A stretch of DNA of 5,902 nucleotides, taken from positions 1 through 5,902 of the forward strand of contig CALQBT020000193.1 in the NCBI GenBank assembly GCA_943328885.2, given 5' to 3'. Positions 1 through 5,902 of the stretch are shown piece after piece. Position 1 is the stretch's first letter, and the number at the start of each line of letters is the position of its first letter. The DNA comes from Bordetella parapertussis (GTDB lineage Bacteria; Pseudomonadota; Gammaproteobacteria; Burkholderiales; Burkholderiaceae_C). A program made the position numbers and the translations under genes. Under the pieces are notes generated by a model that worked only from the letters and a program-made list of their open reading frames with translations, was not told where the DNA came from and did no database searches.

Positions 1-264
1 GAGGAAGTCGCAGTTCTCGGCCAACTGCTCGATCGGGTAGCCGCGGTACAGCAACTCGCCCTTGTCACCATCGATGTAGGTGATCGTCGAATTGCAAGAC
101 GCGGTCGACAGGAAACCCGGGTCGTAGGTGAACTTGCCGGTCTGGCCGTAAAGCTTGCGGATGTCAATCACATCCGGGCCGATGTTGCCCTTGTAGAGGG
201 GCAAGTCCATGCTGGGGCTGCCGTCTGAGAATGACAGGGTGGCTTTAACGTCGGAGGTGTTCAT
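1..264 (-). CDS. gltA: Citrate synthase, N-terminal part (cut by left window edge)
   Basis: Citrate synthase condenses oxaloacetate and acetyl-CoA to citrate and CoA, the entry step of the TCA cycle, in the cytoplasm. Only the first 88 codons are in the window, about a fifth of a usual protein of around 430 residues; the frame is open to the edge. The start is the ATG at 264-262, giving [12 protein letters not shown]. Residues 24-68 carry the N-terminal segment typical of the Gram-negative hexameric (NADH-inhibited) type: [15 protein letters not shown], then [13 protein letters not shown] and [22 protein letters not shown], which closely resembles Escherichia coli GltA. The active-site histidines and aspartate lie outside the window. 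It follows sdhE after 36 bp on the same strand, so it is probably the last or a late gene of the sdh operon. The Shine-Dalgarno is weak (GGGAAAG on the minus strand). Confidence 0.96.
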   Translation of the reverse strand, partial: MNTSDVKATLSFSDGSPSMDLPLYKGNIGPDVIDIRKLYGQTGKFTYDPGFLSTASCNSTITYIDGDKGELLYRGYPIEQLAENCDFL

Positions 265-300
265 TGGGCTTTCCCATTCTGGTCGGGTTGAGGCAATCGG

Positions 301-579
301 TCATTCTCTTGCTCGCAGCATGCCGAGCACCTCGATCACCTCGGGACGCGCAAGTTCGTCCTCAGGCTCGCGGCGGGCAAGCAGCAAATCCATCAGGTCA
401 TTGTCAGCCAGGTCCATCAATTGCTGCAATCCGGTCGCATGGCGAACGCTGAGTGCGCCCTGGTAGCGCCGAAAAAACCGATCAATGAACAGATCGTTCT
501 CCAGCAACCCGCGCCGACAGCGCCAGCGCAAGCGGCTGAGCTCGGTGGCGTCGACAGGGTCGTCGGCAACATTGTCCAT
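301..579 (-). CDS. sdhE: Succinate dehydrogenase flavinylation/assembly factor SdhE
   Basis: Small cytoplasmic protein (92 aa) of the SdhE/YgfY (Sdh5, DUF339) family, which promotes covalent attachment of FAD to the flavoprotein subunit SdhA. The family's RGxxE motif is at residues 23-27 (RGLLE) in the context RRGLLENDLFIDRFF, matching the glycine and glutamate needed in E. coli SdhE. The DNDLMDLLL segment around residues 59-67 corresponds to the conserved DPDL-type helix. The length is slightly above the usual 80-90 aa because of an acidic N-terminal extension. The ATG at 579 is chosen because it leaves a short 35-bp gap after sdhB; the frame stays open further upstream but would overlap sdhB and adds no family sequence. 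No strong Shine-Dalgarno is visible, so expression may depend on coupling with sdhB. Its place between sdhB and gltA fits a role in maturing complex II. Confidence 0.92.
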   Translation of the reverse strand: MDNVADDPVDATELSRLRWRCRRGLLENDLFIDRFFRRYQGALSVRHATGLQQLMDLADNDLMDLLLARREPEDELARPEVIEVLGMLRARE

Positions 580-614
580 GGCGGTGCGGGCAGCAACCGA
601 AGGCTGGCGCGCGC

Positions 615-1319
615 CTAGACGGCGCGGCGCACCATCAGTTCCTTGATCTTGCCGATGGCCCGGGTCGGGTTCAAACCCTTGGGGCAGACATCGACACAAT
701 TCATGATCGTGTGGCAGCGGAACAAGCGGTACGGGTCTTCGAGGTTGTCCAGTCGCGCCCCGGTGTCCTGGTCGCGGCTGTCGGCGATGAAACGGTAGGC
801 CTGCAACAGGCCGGCCGGGCCGACGAACTTGTCAGGGTTCCACCAGAAGCTCGGGCAGCTCGTGGTGCAACTCGCACACAGGATGCACTCGTACAAGCCG
901 TTGAGCTCGTCTCGCTCCTCAGGGCTTTGCAGCCGCTCTTTCTCGGGCGGGATCTCGTCGTTGACCAAATAGGGCTTGATCGAGTTGTACTGCTTGAAGA
1001 ACTGCGTCATGTCGACGATCAGGTCGCGGATCACCGGCAGGCCGGGCAGTGGCTTGAGCACCACCACGCCGGGCAGGTCGCGCATATTGGTCAGGCAGGC
1101 CAGACCGTTCTTGCCATTGATGTTCATCGCGTCCGAACCGCAGACGCCTTCGCGGCAGCTGCGACGGAAACTGATCGCCGGATCGACCGACTTGAGCTTC
1201 ATCAGCGCATCGAGCAGCATGCGCTCGCTGCCGTCGAGCTCGACGTCGATCGACTGCATGTAAGGCTTGGCATCGGTGTCGGGGTCGTAGCGGTAGATCT
1301 GGAAGGTGCGCTTGGTCAT
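615..1319 (-). CDS. sdhB: Succinate dehydrogenase iron-sulfur subunit
   Basis: Electron-transfer subunit of complex II (234 aa). It passes electrons from FAD in SdhA through three Fe-S clusters to ubiquinone at the membrane. The N-terminal plant-type ferredoxin domain has 2Fe-2S ligands C55, C60, D63 and C75 (CREGVCGSD...C); aspartate as third ligand is as in E. coli SdhB. The C-terminal bacterial-ferredoxin domain has C145, C148, C151 and C212 for 4Fe-4S, and C155, C202 and C208 for 3Fe-4S. P156, W160, H203 and I205 align with quinone-site residues P160, W164, H207 and I209 of E. coli. The ATG at 1319 starts MTKRTFQIYRY, the usual family N-terminus; AGAAAG about 7 nt upstream may serve as ribosome-binding site. 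The frame stays open upstream into sdhA but is not family-like there. It lies 32 bp after sdhA and 35 bp before sdhE. Confidence 0.98.
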   Translation of the reverse strand: MTKRTFQIYRYDPDTDAKPYMQSIDVELDGSERMLLDALMKLKSVDPAISFRRSCREGVCGSDAMNINGKNGLACLTNMRDLPGVVVLKPLPGLPVIRDLIVDMTQFFKQYNSIKPYLVNDEIPPEKERLQSPEERDELNGLYECILCASCTTSCPSFWWNPDKFVGPAGLLQAYRFIADSRDQDTGARLDNLEDPYRLFRCHTIMNCVDVCPKGLNPTRAIGKIKELMVRRAV

Positions 1320-1351
1320 GTTGAGGCTTTCTGTGCTGATGTCGGCCGGGC

Positions 1352-3163
1352 TTAGAACGTGCGGACCTTGGGCGGCACGCTGTCCACCGTCAGCGGCTTG
1401 AGCTGCACCGGCTTGTAGTCGAGCCGGTTGTCCTGGGCATACCACAACGTGTGCTTCATCCACTGTGCATCGTTGCGCCCGAGCGGGAACTCGGCGTCAT
1501 CGGCGCCGCGTTCGTAATCGCTGACGGTGTGGGCGCCGCGGCACTCGTGACGAGCCGCGGCCGACTCGATCGTGGCCTGCGCCGCCTCGATCAGGTTCTC
1601 GACCTCAAGCGCCTCGATGCGCGCGGTGTTGAAGACCTTGCTCTTGTCTTTGAGCGTGATGCCGGCAACGCGTTCGCGCAGCGCAGCGATCTTGCGCTTG
1701 CCCTCGTCCATCGAGAGCTGGGTTCGGAACACCCCCGCGTGCAACTGCATCGCATCGCGGATGTCGTTGGCCACGTCCTGCGCGTATTCGCCCTCGGTGC
1801 TGGCGTCGAGCCTGGCGATGCGCGCCAGCGACTTGTCGGCCGCATCGGCCGGCAAGGACTTGTGCGAGGCGGTCGACTTCGACAAGCTGCTGACGATGTG
1901 GTTGCCCGCCGCACGGCCGAACACCAGCAGATCGAGCAGCGAGTTCGTGCCCAGCCGGTTGGCGCCGTGCACGCTGACGCAGGAACATTCGCCCACCGCG
2001 TACAAGCCGTCGACCACGCTGTTCGGATTGCCGTCCTTGGGCACCACGACCTGACCATTGATGTTGGTCGGGATGCCGCCCATCTGGTAGTGGATCGTCG
2101 GCACCACGGGGATGGATTCCTTGGTGATGTCGACATTGGCGAAGTTGTGGCCAATCTCGAACACGCTGGGCAGGCGCTTCATGATCGTCTCGGCACCGAG
2201 ATGCGTCATGTCGAGTTGGATGTGGTCCTTGTTGGGCCCGCAGCCACGACCTTCCTTGATCTCCTGGTCCATGCAGCGCGAAACGAAATCACGCGGCGCC
2301 AGGTCCTTGAGCGTCGGCGCATAGCGCTCCATGAAGCGCTCGCCGTTGGCGTTGCGCAGGATCGCGCCTTCGCCGCGGCAACCTTCCGTGAGCAAGACGC
2401 CGGCGCCGAACACACCGGTGGGGTGGAACTGCCAGAACTCCATGTCCTCGAGCGGGATGCCAGCTCGCGCGGCCAGCCCCAGACCGTCGCCGGTGTTGAT
2501 GAAGGCGTTGGTCGAAGCGGCGTAAATACGGCCGGCGCCACCGGTGGCGAGCAGCGTGGTCTTGGCCTCGAGGATGTAGACCTCGCCGGTCTCCATCTCC
2601 ATCGCGGTCACGCCCAACACCGCACCGTCGGCATCGCGCACCAGATCCAGCGCCATCCACTCGACGAAGAATTGGGTACGGGCCTTGACGTTTTGCTGGT
2701 ACAGCGTGTGCAGCATCGCGTGGCCGGTGCGGTCGGCGGCAGCGCAGGCGCGCTGCACCGGTTTCTCGCCGTAGTTGGCGGTGTGGCCGCCGAACGGCCG
2801 CTGGTAGATCGTGCCGTCGGGGTTGCGATCGAAGGGCATGCCGAAGTGCTCGAGCTCGTAGACCACCTTGCCGGCCTCGCGACACATGAACTCGATCGCG
2901 TCCTGGTCGCCCAGCCAGTCCGAGCCCTTGATCGTGTCGTAGAAGTGGTAGTGCCAGTTGTCCTCGCTCATGTTGCCGAGCGAGGCACCGATGCCGCCCT
3001 GCGCCGCCACGGTGTGCGAGCGGGTCGGAAACACCTTCGACAACACCGCCACGTTCAGACCCGCGCGGGCCAATTGCAGCGACGCACGCATGCCGGAACC
3101 ACCCGCGCCGACGATCACCACGTCGAACTTGCGACGGGCTACTGAAGCCTTGTTTGCAGCCAT
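1352..3163 (-). CDS. sdhA: Succinate dehydrogenase flavoprotein subunit
   Basis: Catalytic subunit of complex II (603 aa) that oxidises succinate to fumarate with covalently bound FAD on the cytoplasmic face of the inner membrane. The Rossmann FAD motif is at residues 17-24 (VGAGGSG). H50 in TRSHTVAAQGGI is the histidine carrying 8-alpha-linked FAD. Substrate and catalytic residues align with E. coli: H247 (QFHPTG), T259 (LLTEG), R291 (APRD, the proton-shuttle arginine), H358 (TIHYQMGG) and R403 (GANRLG). The C-terminal helical and capping region ends PPKVRTF. The ATG at 3163 is preferred: it gives MAANKASVARRKFDVVIVG, with GGAG at 3179-3176 about 12 nt upstream. A 63-residue longer frame upstream overlaps sdhD and is not SdhA-like. 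It lies 5 bp after sdhD, so translation is probably coupled. No key residue is missing. Confidence 0.99.
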   Translation of the reverse strand: MAANKASVARRKFDVVIVGAGGSGMRASLQLARAGLNVAVLSKVFPTRSHTVAAQGGIGASLGNMSEDNWHYHFYDTIKGSDWLGDQDAIEFMCREAGKVVYELEHFGMPFDRNPDGTIYQRPFGGHTANYGEKPVQRACAAADRTGHAMLHTLYQQNVKARTQFFVEWMALDLVRDADGAVLGVTAMEMETGEVYILEAKTTLLATGGAGRIYAASTNAFINTGDGLGLAARAGIPLEDMEFWQFHPTGVFGAGVLLTEGCRGEGAILRNANGERFMERYAPTLKDLAPRDFVSRCMDQEIKEGRGCGPNKDHIQLDMTHLGAETIMKRLPSVFEIGHNFANVDITKESIPVVPTIHYQMGGIPTNINGQVVVPKDGNPNSVVDGLYAVGECSCVSVHGANRLGTNSLLDLLVFGRAAGNHIVSSLSKSTASHKSLPADAADKSLARIARLDASTEGEYAQDVANDIRDAMQLHAGVFRTQLSMDEGKRKIAALRERVAGITLKDKSKVFNTARIEALEVENLIEAAQATIESAAARHECRGAHTVSDYERGADDAEFPLGRNDAQWMKHTLWYAQDNRLDYKPVQLKPLTVDSVPPKVRTF

Positions 3164-3168
3164 TTGAT

Positions 3169-3531
3169 TCACAGTCTCCACAGCACTTGCACAGCCCAGC
3201 CGGCACAACCGACCAACCAGGCGATCGCGGCCACCTGCAGCAGCAGGCGCACACCGACAGGCTTGACGTAGTCCATCAACACATCGCGCACGCCGACCCA
3301 GGCATGCCAGGCCAGCGCCACGATGATGACGAAGGTCGCCACCTTCATCCACTGGCGCGAGAAGATGCCCGCCCAGCTGTCATAGCCCGCAGGGCCACCG
3401 GTGATGACCTGCGCCAGCAGCGCCAGGGTGTAGACCGCCATCAACAGCGCGGTCACGCGCTGGCTCAGCCAGTCGCGAAATCCGTAATGCGCGCCCACGA
3501 CCAGGCGCTTGGAACCGTAGTTGACGGCCAT
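3169..3531 (-). CDS. sdhD: Succinate dehydrogenase membrane anchor subunit D
   Basis: Hydrophobic anchor (120 aa) that, with SdhC, holds complex II in the inner membrane, binds haem b and forms part of the ubiquinone site. Three membrane helices are visible at about residues 24-44, 62-83 and 92-117. Residues 76-91 (HAWVGVRDVLMDYVKP) contain H76, aligning with axial haem ligand His71 of E. coli SdhD, and D87/Y88, aligning with Asp82/Tyr83 at the quinone pocket. The start region MAVNYGSKRLVVGAHYGFRDWLSQRVTAL is typical of proteobacterial SdhD. An AGAGAGA stretch about 9 nt before the ATG at 3531 can serve as ribosome-binding site. The gene lies 26 bp after sdhC, and its TGA is 5 bp before the sdhA start. 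Confidence 0.96.
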   Translation of the reverse strand: MAVNYGSKRLVVGAHYGFRDWLSQRVTALLMAVYTLALLAQVITGGPAGYDSWAGIFSRQWMKVATFVIIVALAWHAWVGVRDVLMDYVKPVGVRLLLQVAAIAWLVGCAGWAVQVLWRL

Positions 3532-3557
3532 AGGTTTTGTCTCTCTTGATCAGGATT

Positions 3558-4010
3558 TCAGAACAGGCCGAACAGCTTGGCCCCGAGCGCGAGGGTCAGC
3601 ACGATGCTGATCGCCAAGGTCGCCAGCGCCGACGATCGGCCTTGCTGCAGCGTCACGCTGTGGGTCGCATCCATCCAAAGATGGCGCACGCCAGCAACCC
3701 CGTGATGCAGATAGGCCCAGATCAGCGACAGCGCCACCAGCTTGACGACAAAGCCGGGAACGAAGCCTATGCCCGCGACAAACGCACTGGTGAAGGCGTC
3801 GAAGCTGATCTCGGAGCTCACGCTGTTGTCGAACATCCAGACGATGAACGGCAGCAGCAAGAACATCAGCATGCCGCTGGCTCGGTGCAGTATCGATACC
3901 ACCCCGGCCAGCGGCAGCCGGTACTGCAGCGCGTCGATCAGTCGCATGTGCTCGCCCGGCCGGGATGTCGGGCGCTTCATGCTCGAAGCTTTGGTAGAGA
4001 GGTCGGCCAT
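3558..4010 (-). CDS. sdhC: Succinate dehydrogenase cytochrome b556 subunit C
   Basis: Larger membrane anchor of complex II (150 aa), sharing haem b and the ubiquinone site with SdhD and SdhB. Residues 39-46 (SILHRASG) are the SdhC signature; S39 and R43 align with quinone-binding Ser27 and Arg31 of E. coli. In HHGVAGVRHLWMD (102-114), H103 aligns with axial haem ligand His84 and H110 with His91. Three membrane helices lie at about 34-60, 76-106 and 127-149. The ATG at 4010 (MADLSTKASS) gives a polar N-terminal extension longer than in E. coli (129 aa). An internal ATG at 3980 (MKRPTSRP) is a credible alternative start, since neither has a strong Shine-Dalgarno. First sdh structural gene, 123 bp downstream of the regulator gene. 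Confidence 0.95.
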   Translation of the reverse strand: MADLSTKASSMKRPTSRPGEHMRLIDALQYRLPLAGVVSILHRASGMLMFLLLPFIVWMFDNSVSSEISFDAFTSAFVAGIGFVPGFVVKLVALSLIWAYLHHGVAGVRHLWMDATHSVTLQQGRSSALATLAISIVLTLALGAKLFGLF

Positions 4011-4133
4011 GGTTTGTGGTCTCGTTGTGCAGGGGAAAAACCCCAGGAGTCTATTGCAATGCGGCAGGATCGGCCGCAGCTGGCGCCAAGTCCGGGCCAA
4101 CAGCTACGGTAAAGCCAGGCCGCATCAGTTCGA
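4011..4133 (-). promoter_or_regulatory. gntR-sdhC spacer, probable sdhC leader
   Basis: This 123-bp gap is the longest within the minus-strand gene series, so a separate sdhC promoter here is plausible. No convincing -35/-10 pair can be seen; the only A/T-rich patch on the minus strand is ATTGCAATAGACT near 4060-4048, a weak -10-like stretch (CAATAG) without a matching -35. The sequence does not contain a copy of the palindrome found upstream of gntR. A small G4-A5-C4 inverted repeat lies at 4032-4044. No U-tract-type terminator is seen after gntR, so read-through from gntR into sdhC is possible. Confidence 0.35.
4032..4044. repeat. Short G4/C4 inverted repeat in sdhC leader
   Basis: The sequence GGGGAAAAACCCC has 4-bp all-GC arms around a 5-nt loop, ending 21 nt before the sdhC start on the minus strand. 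In RNA from the minus strand it would read GGGGUUUUUCCCC. The stem is too short and lacks a following U-run, so it is not a normal intrinsic terminator; any role in translation or RNA pairing is speculation. Confidence 0.35.
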
Positions 4134-4904
4134 TCAATTCAGCTCGTTCCGGTAGAAGTGCCGATCGGTGTTGTACAGGCCGCGTCGCAACTCGACCGGC
4201 TTGTCGCCATAGGTAAAGGACAAGCGCTCAACGCTGAGCAGCGGTGCGCCAGGCTTGATCCCCAGCAGCTGTGCAGTGAGGGGGTCGGCGGTGAGCGCAC
4301 GAATCTTTTCTTCTGCACGGATCATGCGAACACCGAATTCGGCCTCGAACATGCCGTACATCGGGCCTTTGTAGTCGGCCAGCCGCTCGGCCGTCAGGCC
4401 CTTGAACAGCTTGCCGGGCAGCCAGATCTCATCGAGCACCACCGGTCTGGCGCCTGCCAGCAACAAGCGCCGCAACTGCACCACCGCATCGCCGCTCTTG
4501 CCAGCCAGCACCCGTGCGACGTCGGCGGGAGCACGCGAGCGGCGGCAGTCGAGCAAGCGGCGCTCCATGCCGAGCGCGCCACCGTCGTCGGGCATCAGGC
4601 GCAAAAAACGGTATTGGATCTGCTGCTCGGCATGGGTGGCCACGAAGGTGCCCTTGCCCTGGCGACGCACCAGCAGGTTGTCGGCCGCCAACTCGTCGAC
4701 GGCCTTGCGCACCGTGCCCTGGCTGACCTTGAAGCGCGCAGCCAGGTCTTGCTCGCTGGGGATGGACTCCCCCGGCTTCCAGGCGCCCGCCTGCAGCTCG
4801 CGTGTGATCAAGGCCTTGATCTGCCGGTACAGCGGGCTGAACGCCGGCCCCGCGGCGGCGGGAACCTCGGCCGAGGGCTTGGGGATGGCAGAGGCGACAG
4901 ACAT
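4134..4904 (-). CDS. GntR-family (HutC/UTRA subfamily) transcriptional regulator
   Basis: Predicted DNA-binding regulator of 256 aa. Residues about 22-92 form the GntR winged helix-turn-helix: SPLYRQIKALITRELQAG, PGESIPSEQDLAARFKVSQ, then TVRKAVDELAADNLLVRRQG and the wing GKGTFVATH. Residues about 100-250 match a UTRA effector domain, with VVLDEIWLPGKLF (155-167), an EEKIRALTADPLTAQLLGI segment (198-215), PLLSVERLSF (221-230) and the closing RRGLYNTDRHFYR. UTRA domains bind small molecules; the effector here cannot be read from sequence. Residues 1-20 are an Ala/Pro-rich extension. It is adjacent to sdhCDAB-sdhE-gltA on the same strand and divergent from mdh, so a role in controlling TCA-cycle genes and itself is inferred. 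A palindrome 51-68 bp upstream of the start is the likely operator. No clear Shine-Dalgarno precedes the ATG at 4904. Confidence 0.93.
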   Translation of the reverse strand: MSVASAIPKPSAEVPAAAGPAFSPLYRQIKALITRELQAGAWKPGESIPSEQDLAARFKVSQGTVRKAVDELAADNLLVRRQGKGTFVATHAEQQIQYRFLRLMPDDGGALGMERRLLDCRRSRAPADVARVLAGKSGDAVVQLRRLLLAGARPVVLDEIWLPGKLFKGLTAERLADYKGPMYGMFEAEFGVRMIRAEEKIRALTADPLTAQLLGIKPGAPLLSVERLSFTYGDKPVELRRGLYNTDRHFYRNELN

Positions 4905-4954
4905 GGTGCCAATTGCAGCACAAGCACCGCAACCCGTCTATCAAATGCTAAGAG

Positions 4955-4972
4955 ATGTCTTATAGAAGACAT
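4955..4972. promoter_or_regulatory. Palindromic candidate operator for the GntR regulator
   Basis: ATGTCTT-ATAG-AAGACAT has perfect 7-bp inverted arms around a 4-bp centre; 16 of 18 positions are symmetric. Size, symmetry and A/T-rich centre are as expected for a dimeric GntR-family repressor site. It overlaps -10-like hexamers on both strands, a position suited to repressing gntR and mdh together. That the neighbouring regulator binds here is inferred from position and form, not shown. Confidence 0.65.
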
Positions 4973-5040
4973 AAGGGCTGCAAAATATCGCCAGCCCCCC
5001 GTAGCAACCCGTCGATTGGCCTACACTGCTGGTCGGCCTG

Positions 5041-5063
5041 CGTGGCCGCTTTTCACGGCCGCG
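5041..5063 (+). repeat. Inverted repeat (hairpin) in the mdh leader
   Basis: CGTGGCCG (5041-5048) pairs with CGGCCGCG (5056-5063) around the loop CTTTTCA, giving an 8-bp GC-rich stem with one G-U pair. It is in the 5' leader of mdh if transcription starts near the palindrome, about 85 nt before the ATG. No U-run follows, so it is not a standard terminator. In this GC-rich region it could be chance. Confidence 0.4.
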
Positions 5064-5148
5064 TGGCCAAGGCGCAGGCAGGCCTGGGAAGTCGGCCGCA
5101 GCGCGCCGATTCGCCCCCGTTTTCGTCACCATCCTCCTGGAGCCTCCC

Positions 5149-5902
5149 ATGAGCAAGAAGCCCGTTCGCGTGGCCGTCACCGGCGCCGCCGGCCAAATCG
5201 GTTACGCCCTGCTGTTTCGAATCGCCTCGGGCGAAATGTTGGGCAAGGACCAGCCCGTGATCCTGCAGCTGCTCGAAGTGCCGGCCGAAAAAGCCCAGGA
5301 AGCACTCAAGGGCGTGATGATGGAGCTTGAGGACTGCGCGTTCCCGCTGCTGGCCGGCATGCAAGCGCACAGCGACCCGATGACCGCATTCAAGGACACC
5401 GACTACGCCTTGCTGGTGGGCGCGCGTCCGCGCGGCCCGGGCATGGAGCGCGCCGACCTGCTGGCCGCCAATGCGCAGATCTTCACCGCGCAGGGCAAGG
5501 CCTTGAACGCCGTGGCGAGCCGCAACGTGCGCGTGCTGGTAGTCGGCAACCCGGCCAACACCAACGCCTACATCGCGATGAAGTCGGCACCCGACCTACC
5601 GCGCAAAAACTTCACCGCAATGTTGCGTCTCGACCACAACCGGGCGCTGAGCCAGCTCGCGGCCAAGACCGGCAAGCCGGTGGCGAGCATCGAAAAGCTC
5701 GCCGTGTGGGGCAACCACTCGCCGACCATGTATGCCGACTACCGCTTCGCGACCATCGCCGGCGCCTCGGTCAAGGACATGATCAACGACCAGACCTGGA
5801 ACGCCGAGACCTTCCTGCCCACCGTGGGCAAGCGCGGCGCCGCCATCATCGCCGCGCGCGGCGTGTCCTCGGCCGCCTCGGCCGCCAACGCAGCGATCGA
5901 CC
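5149..5902 (+). CDS. mdh: Malate dehydrogenase, type 2 (cut by right window edge)
   Basis: NAD-dependent malate dehydrogenase, which converts malate and oxaloacetate in the cytoplasm and supplies the oxaloacetate used by citrate synthase. The window holds 251 codons of an expected roughly 330, with the frame open to the edge. The NAD-binding motif TGAAGQIG is at residues 11-18, and E43 ends the second beta strand (LLEVP), as expected for NAD rather than NADP. The substrate loop [14 protein letters not shown] (92-105) provides R95 and R101; GNPANTN is at 133-139; LDHNRA gives catalytic D162 and substrate-binding R165; GNHSPT gives the catalytic H190. These are hallmarks of the LDH-like, type 2 dimeric MDH. 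The ATG at 5149 has GGAG at 5139-5142, 6 nt upstream. It is divergent from gntR-sdh and is probably controlled from the shared intergenic region. Confidence 0.97.
   Translation, partial: MSKKPVRVAVTGAAGQIGYALLFRIASGEMLGKDQPVILQLLEVPAEKAQEALKGVMMELEDCAFPLLAGMQAHSDPMTAFKDTDYALLVGARPRGPGMERADLLAANAQIFTAQGKALNAVASRNVRVLVVGNPANTNAYIAMKSAPDLPRKNFTAMLRLDHNRALSQLAAKTGKPVASIEKLAVWGNHSPTMYADYRFATIAGASVKDMINDQTWNAETFLPTVGKRGAAIIAARGVSSAASAANAAID

Larger units (their letters stand above)
4905..5148. promoter_or_regulatory. Divergent gntR/mdh intergenic control region
   Basis: This 244-bp region separates the two divergent transcription units and must hold the mdh promoter and, most likely, the gntR promoter. 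The part at about 4935-4990 is A/T-rich against a GC-rich background and contains an 18-bp palindrome. -10-like hexamers overlap it in both directions: TATAGA at 4961-4966 on the plus strand and TATAAG at 4964-4959 on the minus strand. No good -35 box at proper spacing was found for either, so promoter positions are uncertain. The stretch from 4991 to 5130 is GC-rich, has no credible gene, and contains a hairpin at 5041-5063. A Shine-Dalgarno GGAG at 5139-5142 serves mdh. Confidence 0.7.

Noticed and set aside
265..276. TGGGCTTTCCCA inverted repeat next to the gltA start
   Set aside because: Only 4-bp arms with a 4-nt loop; too weak to claim control of gltA translation or termination after sdhE.
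711..1355. 214-codon open frame on the plus strand, antisense to sdhB
   Set aside because: It mirrors sdhB in the antisense frame, has no family resemblance and no ribosome-binding site of note. The sdhB frame explains the region.
1632..1650. AAGAC...GTCTT inverted half-sites resembling the candidate operator arms
   Set aside because: They lie inside sdhA coding sequence with a different spacing (9-nt gap) and without the A/T-rich centre or ATG/CAT ends. Most likely chance.
1451..3145. 564-codon open frame on the plus strand, antisense to sdhA
   Set aside because: It lies wholly opposite sdhA, whose cofactor and catalytic residues are all intact. Its product is rich in R, H, A, V and L in the pattern produced by reading high-GC codons in reverse, and it has no recognisable domain. 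This is an antisense artefact of codon bias.
4941..5180. 79-codon minus-strand frame covering the intergenic region and the start of mdh
   Set aside because: It overlaps the candidate operator and the mdh start, has no recognisable motif and no supporting ribosome-binding site. I also checked whether it marked an antisense tRNA, but no T-loop consensus or cloverleaf is present.
4158..5330. 390-codon plus-strand open frame running through gntR, the intergenic region and into mdh
   Set aside because: It crosses two well-supported genes in other frames and the control region with its palindrome, and has low-complexity composition. Not a real gene.
1..5902. Search for mobile elements, CRISPR repeats, rRNA/tRNA genes, toxin-antitoxin or defence genes
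   Set aside because: Almost the whole window is covered by conserved TCA-cycle genes and one regulator. No long direct or inverted repeats, transposase, integrase, array-like spacing or composition break was seen.

Overview
The window is a core TCA-cycle and respiratory gene cluster from a high-GC Gram-negative bacterium. Its gene order (divergent mdh | gntR-sdhC-sdhD-sdhA-sdhB-sdhE-gltA), its protein sequences and its strong G/C third-position bias fit the Betaproteobacteria, order Burkholderiales, perhaps the Comamonadaceae or the Leptothrix/Rubrivivax group. The genus cannot be fixed from the sequence alone.

Layout, left to right: the 5' part of gltA (citrate synthase, minus strand, cut by the left edge); sdhE (flavinylation factor); sdhB (iron-sulfur subunit); sdhA (flavoprotein); sdhD and sdhC (membrane anchors with haem and quinone residues); a 123-bp spacer; a GntR-family (HutC/UTRA type) regulator; a 244-bp divergent intergenic region; and the 5' three quarters of mdh (malate dehydrogenase, plus strand, cut by the right edge). 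All minus-strand genes are read right to left, so the likely transcription order is gntR, sdhC, sdhD, sdhA, sdhB, sdhE, gltA. Gaps within sdhC-gltA are only 5-36 bp, which suggests one operon.

Together the genes encode three TCA steps: citrate synthase, succinate:quinone oxidoreductase (respiratory complex II) with its maturation factor, and malate dehydrogenase. The regulator sits between the two divergent transcription units. The intergenic region contains an 18-bp near-perfect palindrome, ATGTCTTATAGAAGACAT, which is the best candidate for its operator and could coordinate both arms and its own gene.

I found no mobile element, tRNA/rRNA, CRISPR array or sign of recent transfer, and nothing that I would call a new biological system. 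All catalytic, cofactor and quinone-site residues I checked are present. The parts most worth attention are the regulatory ones: the palindrome, the regulator with its unknown effector, and a hairpin in the mdh leader.
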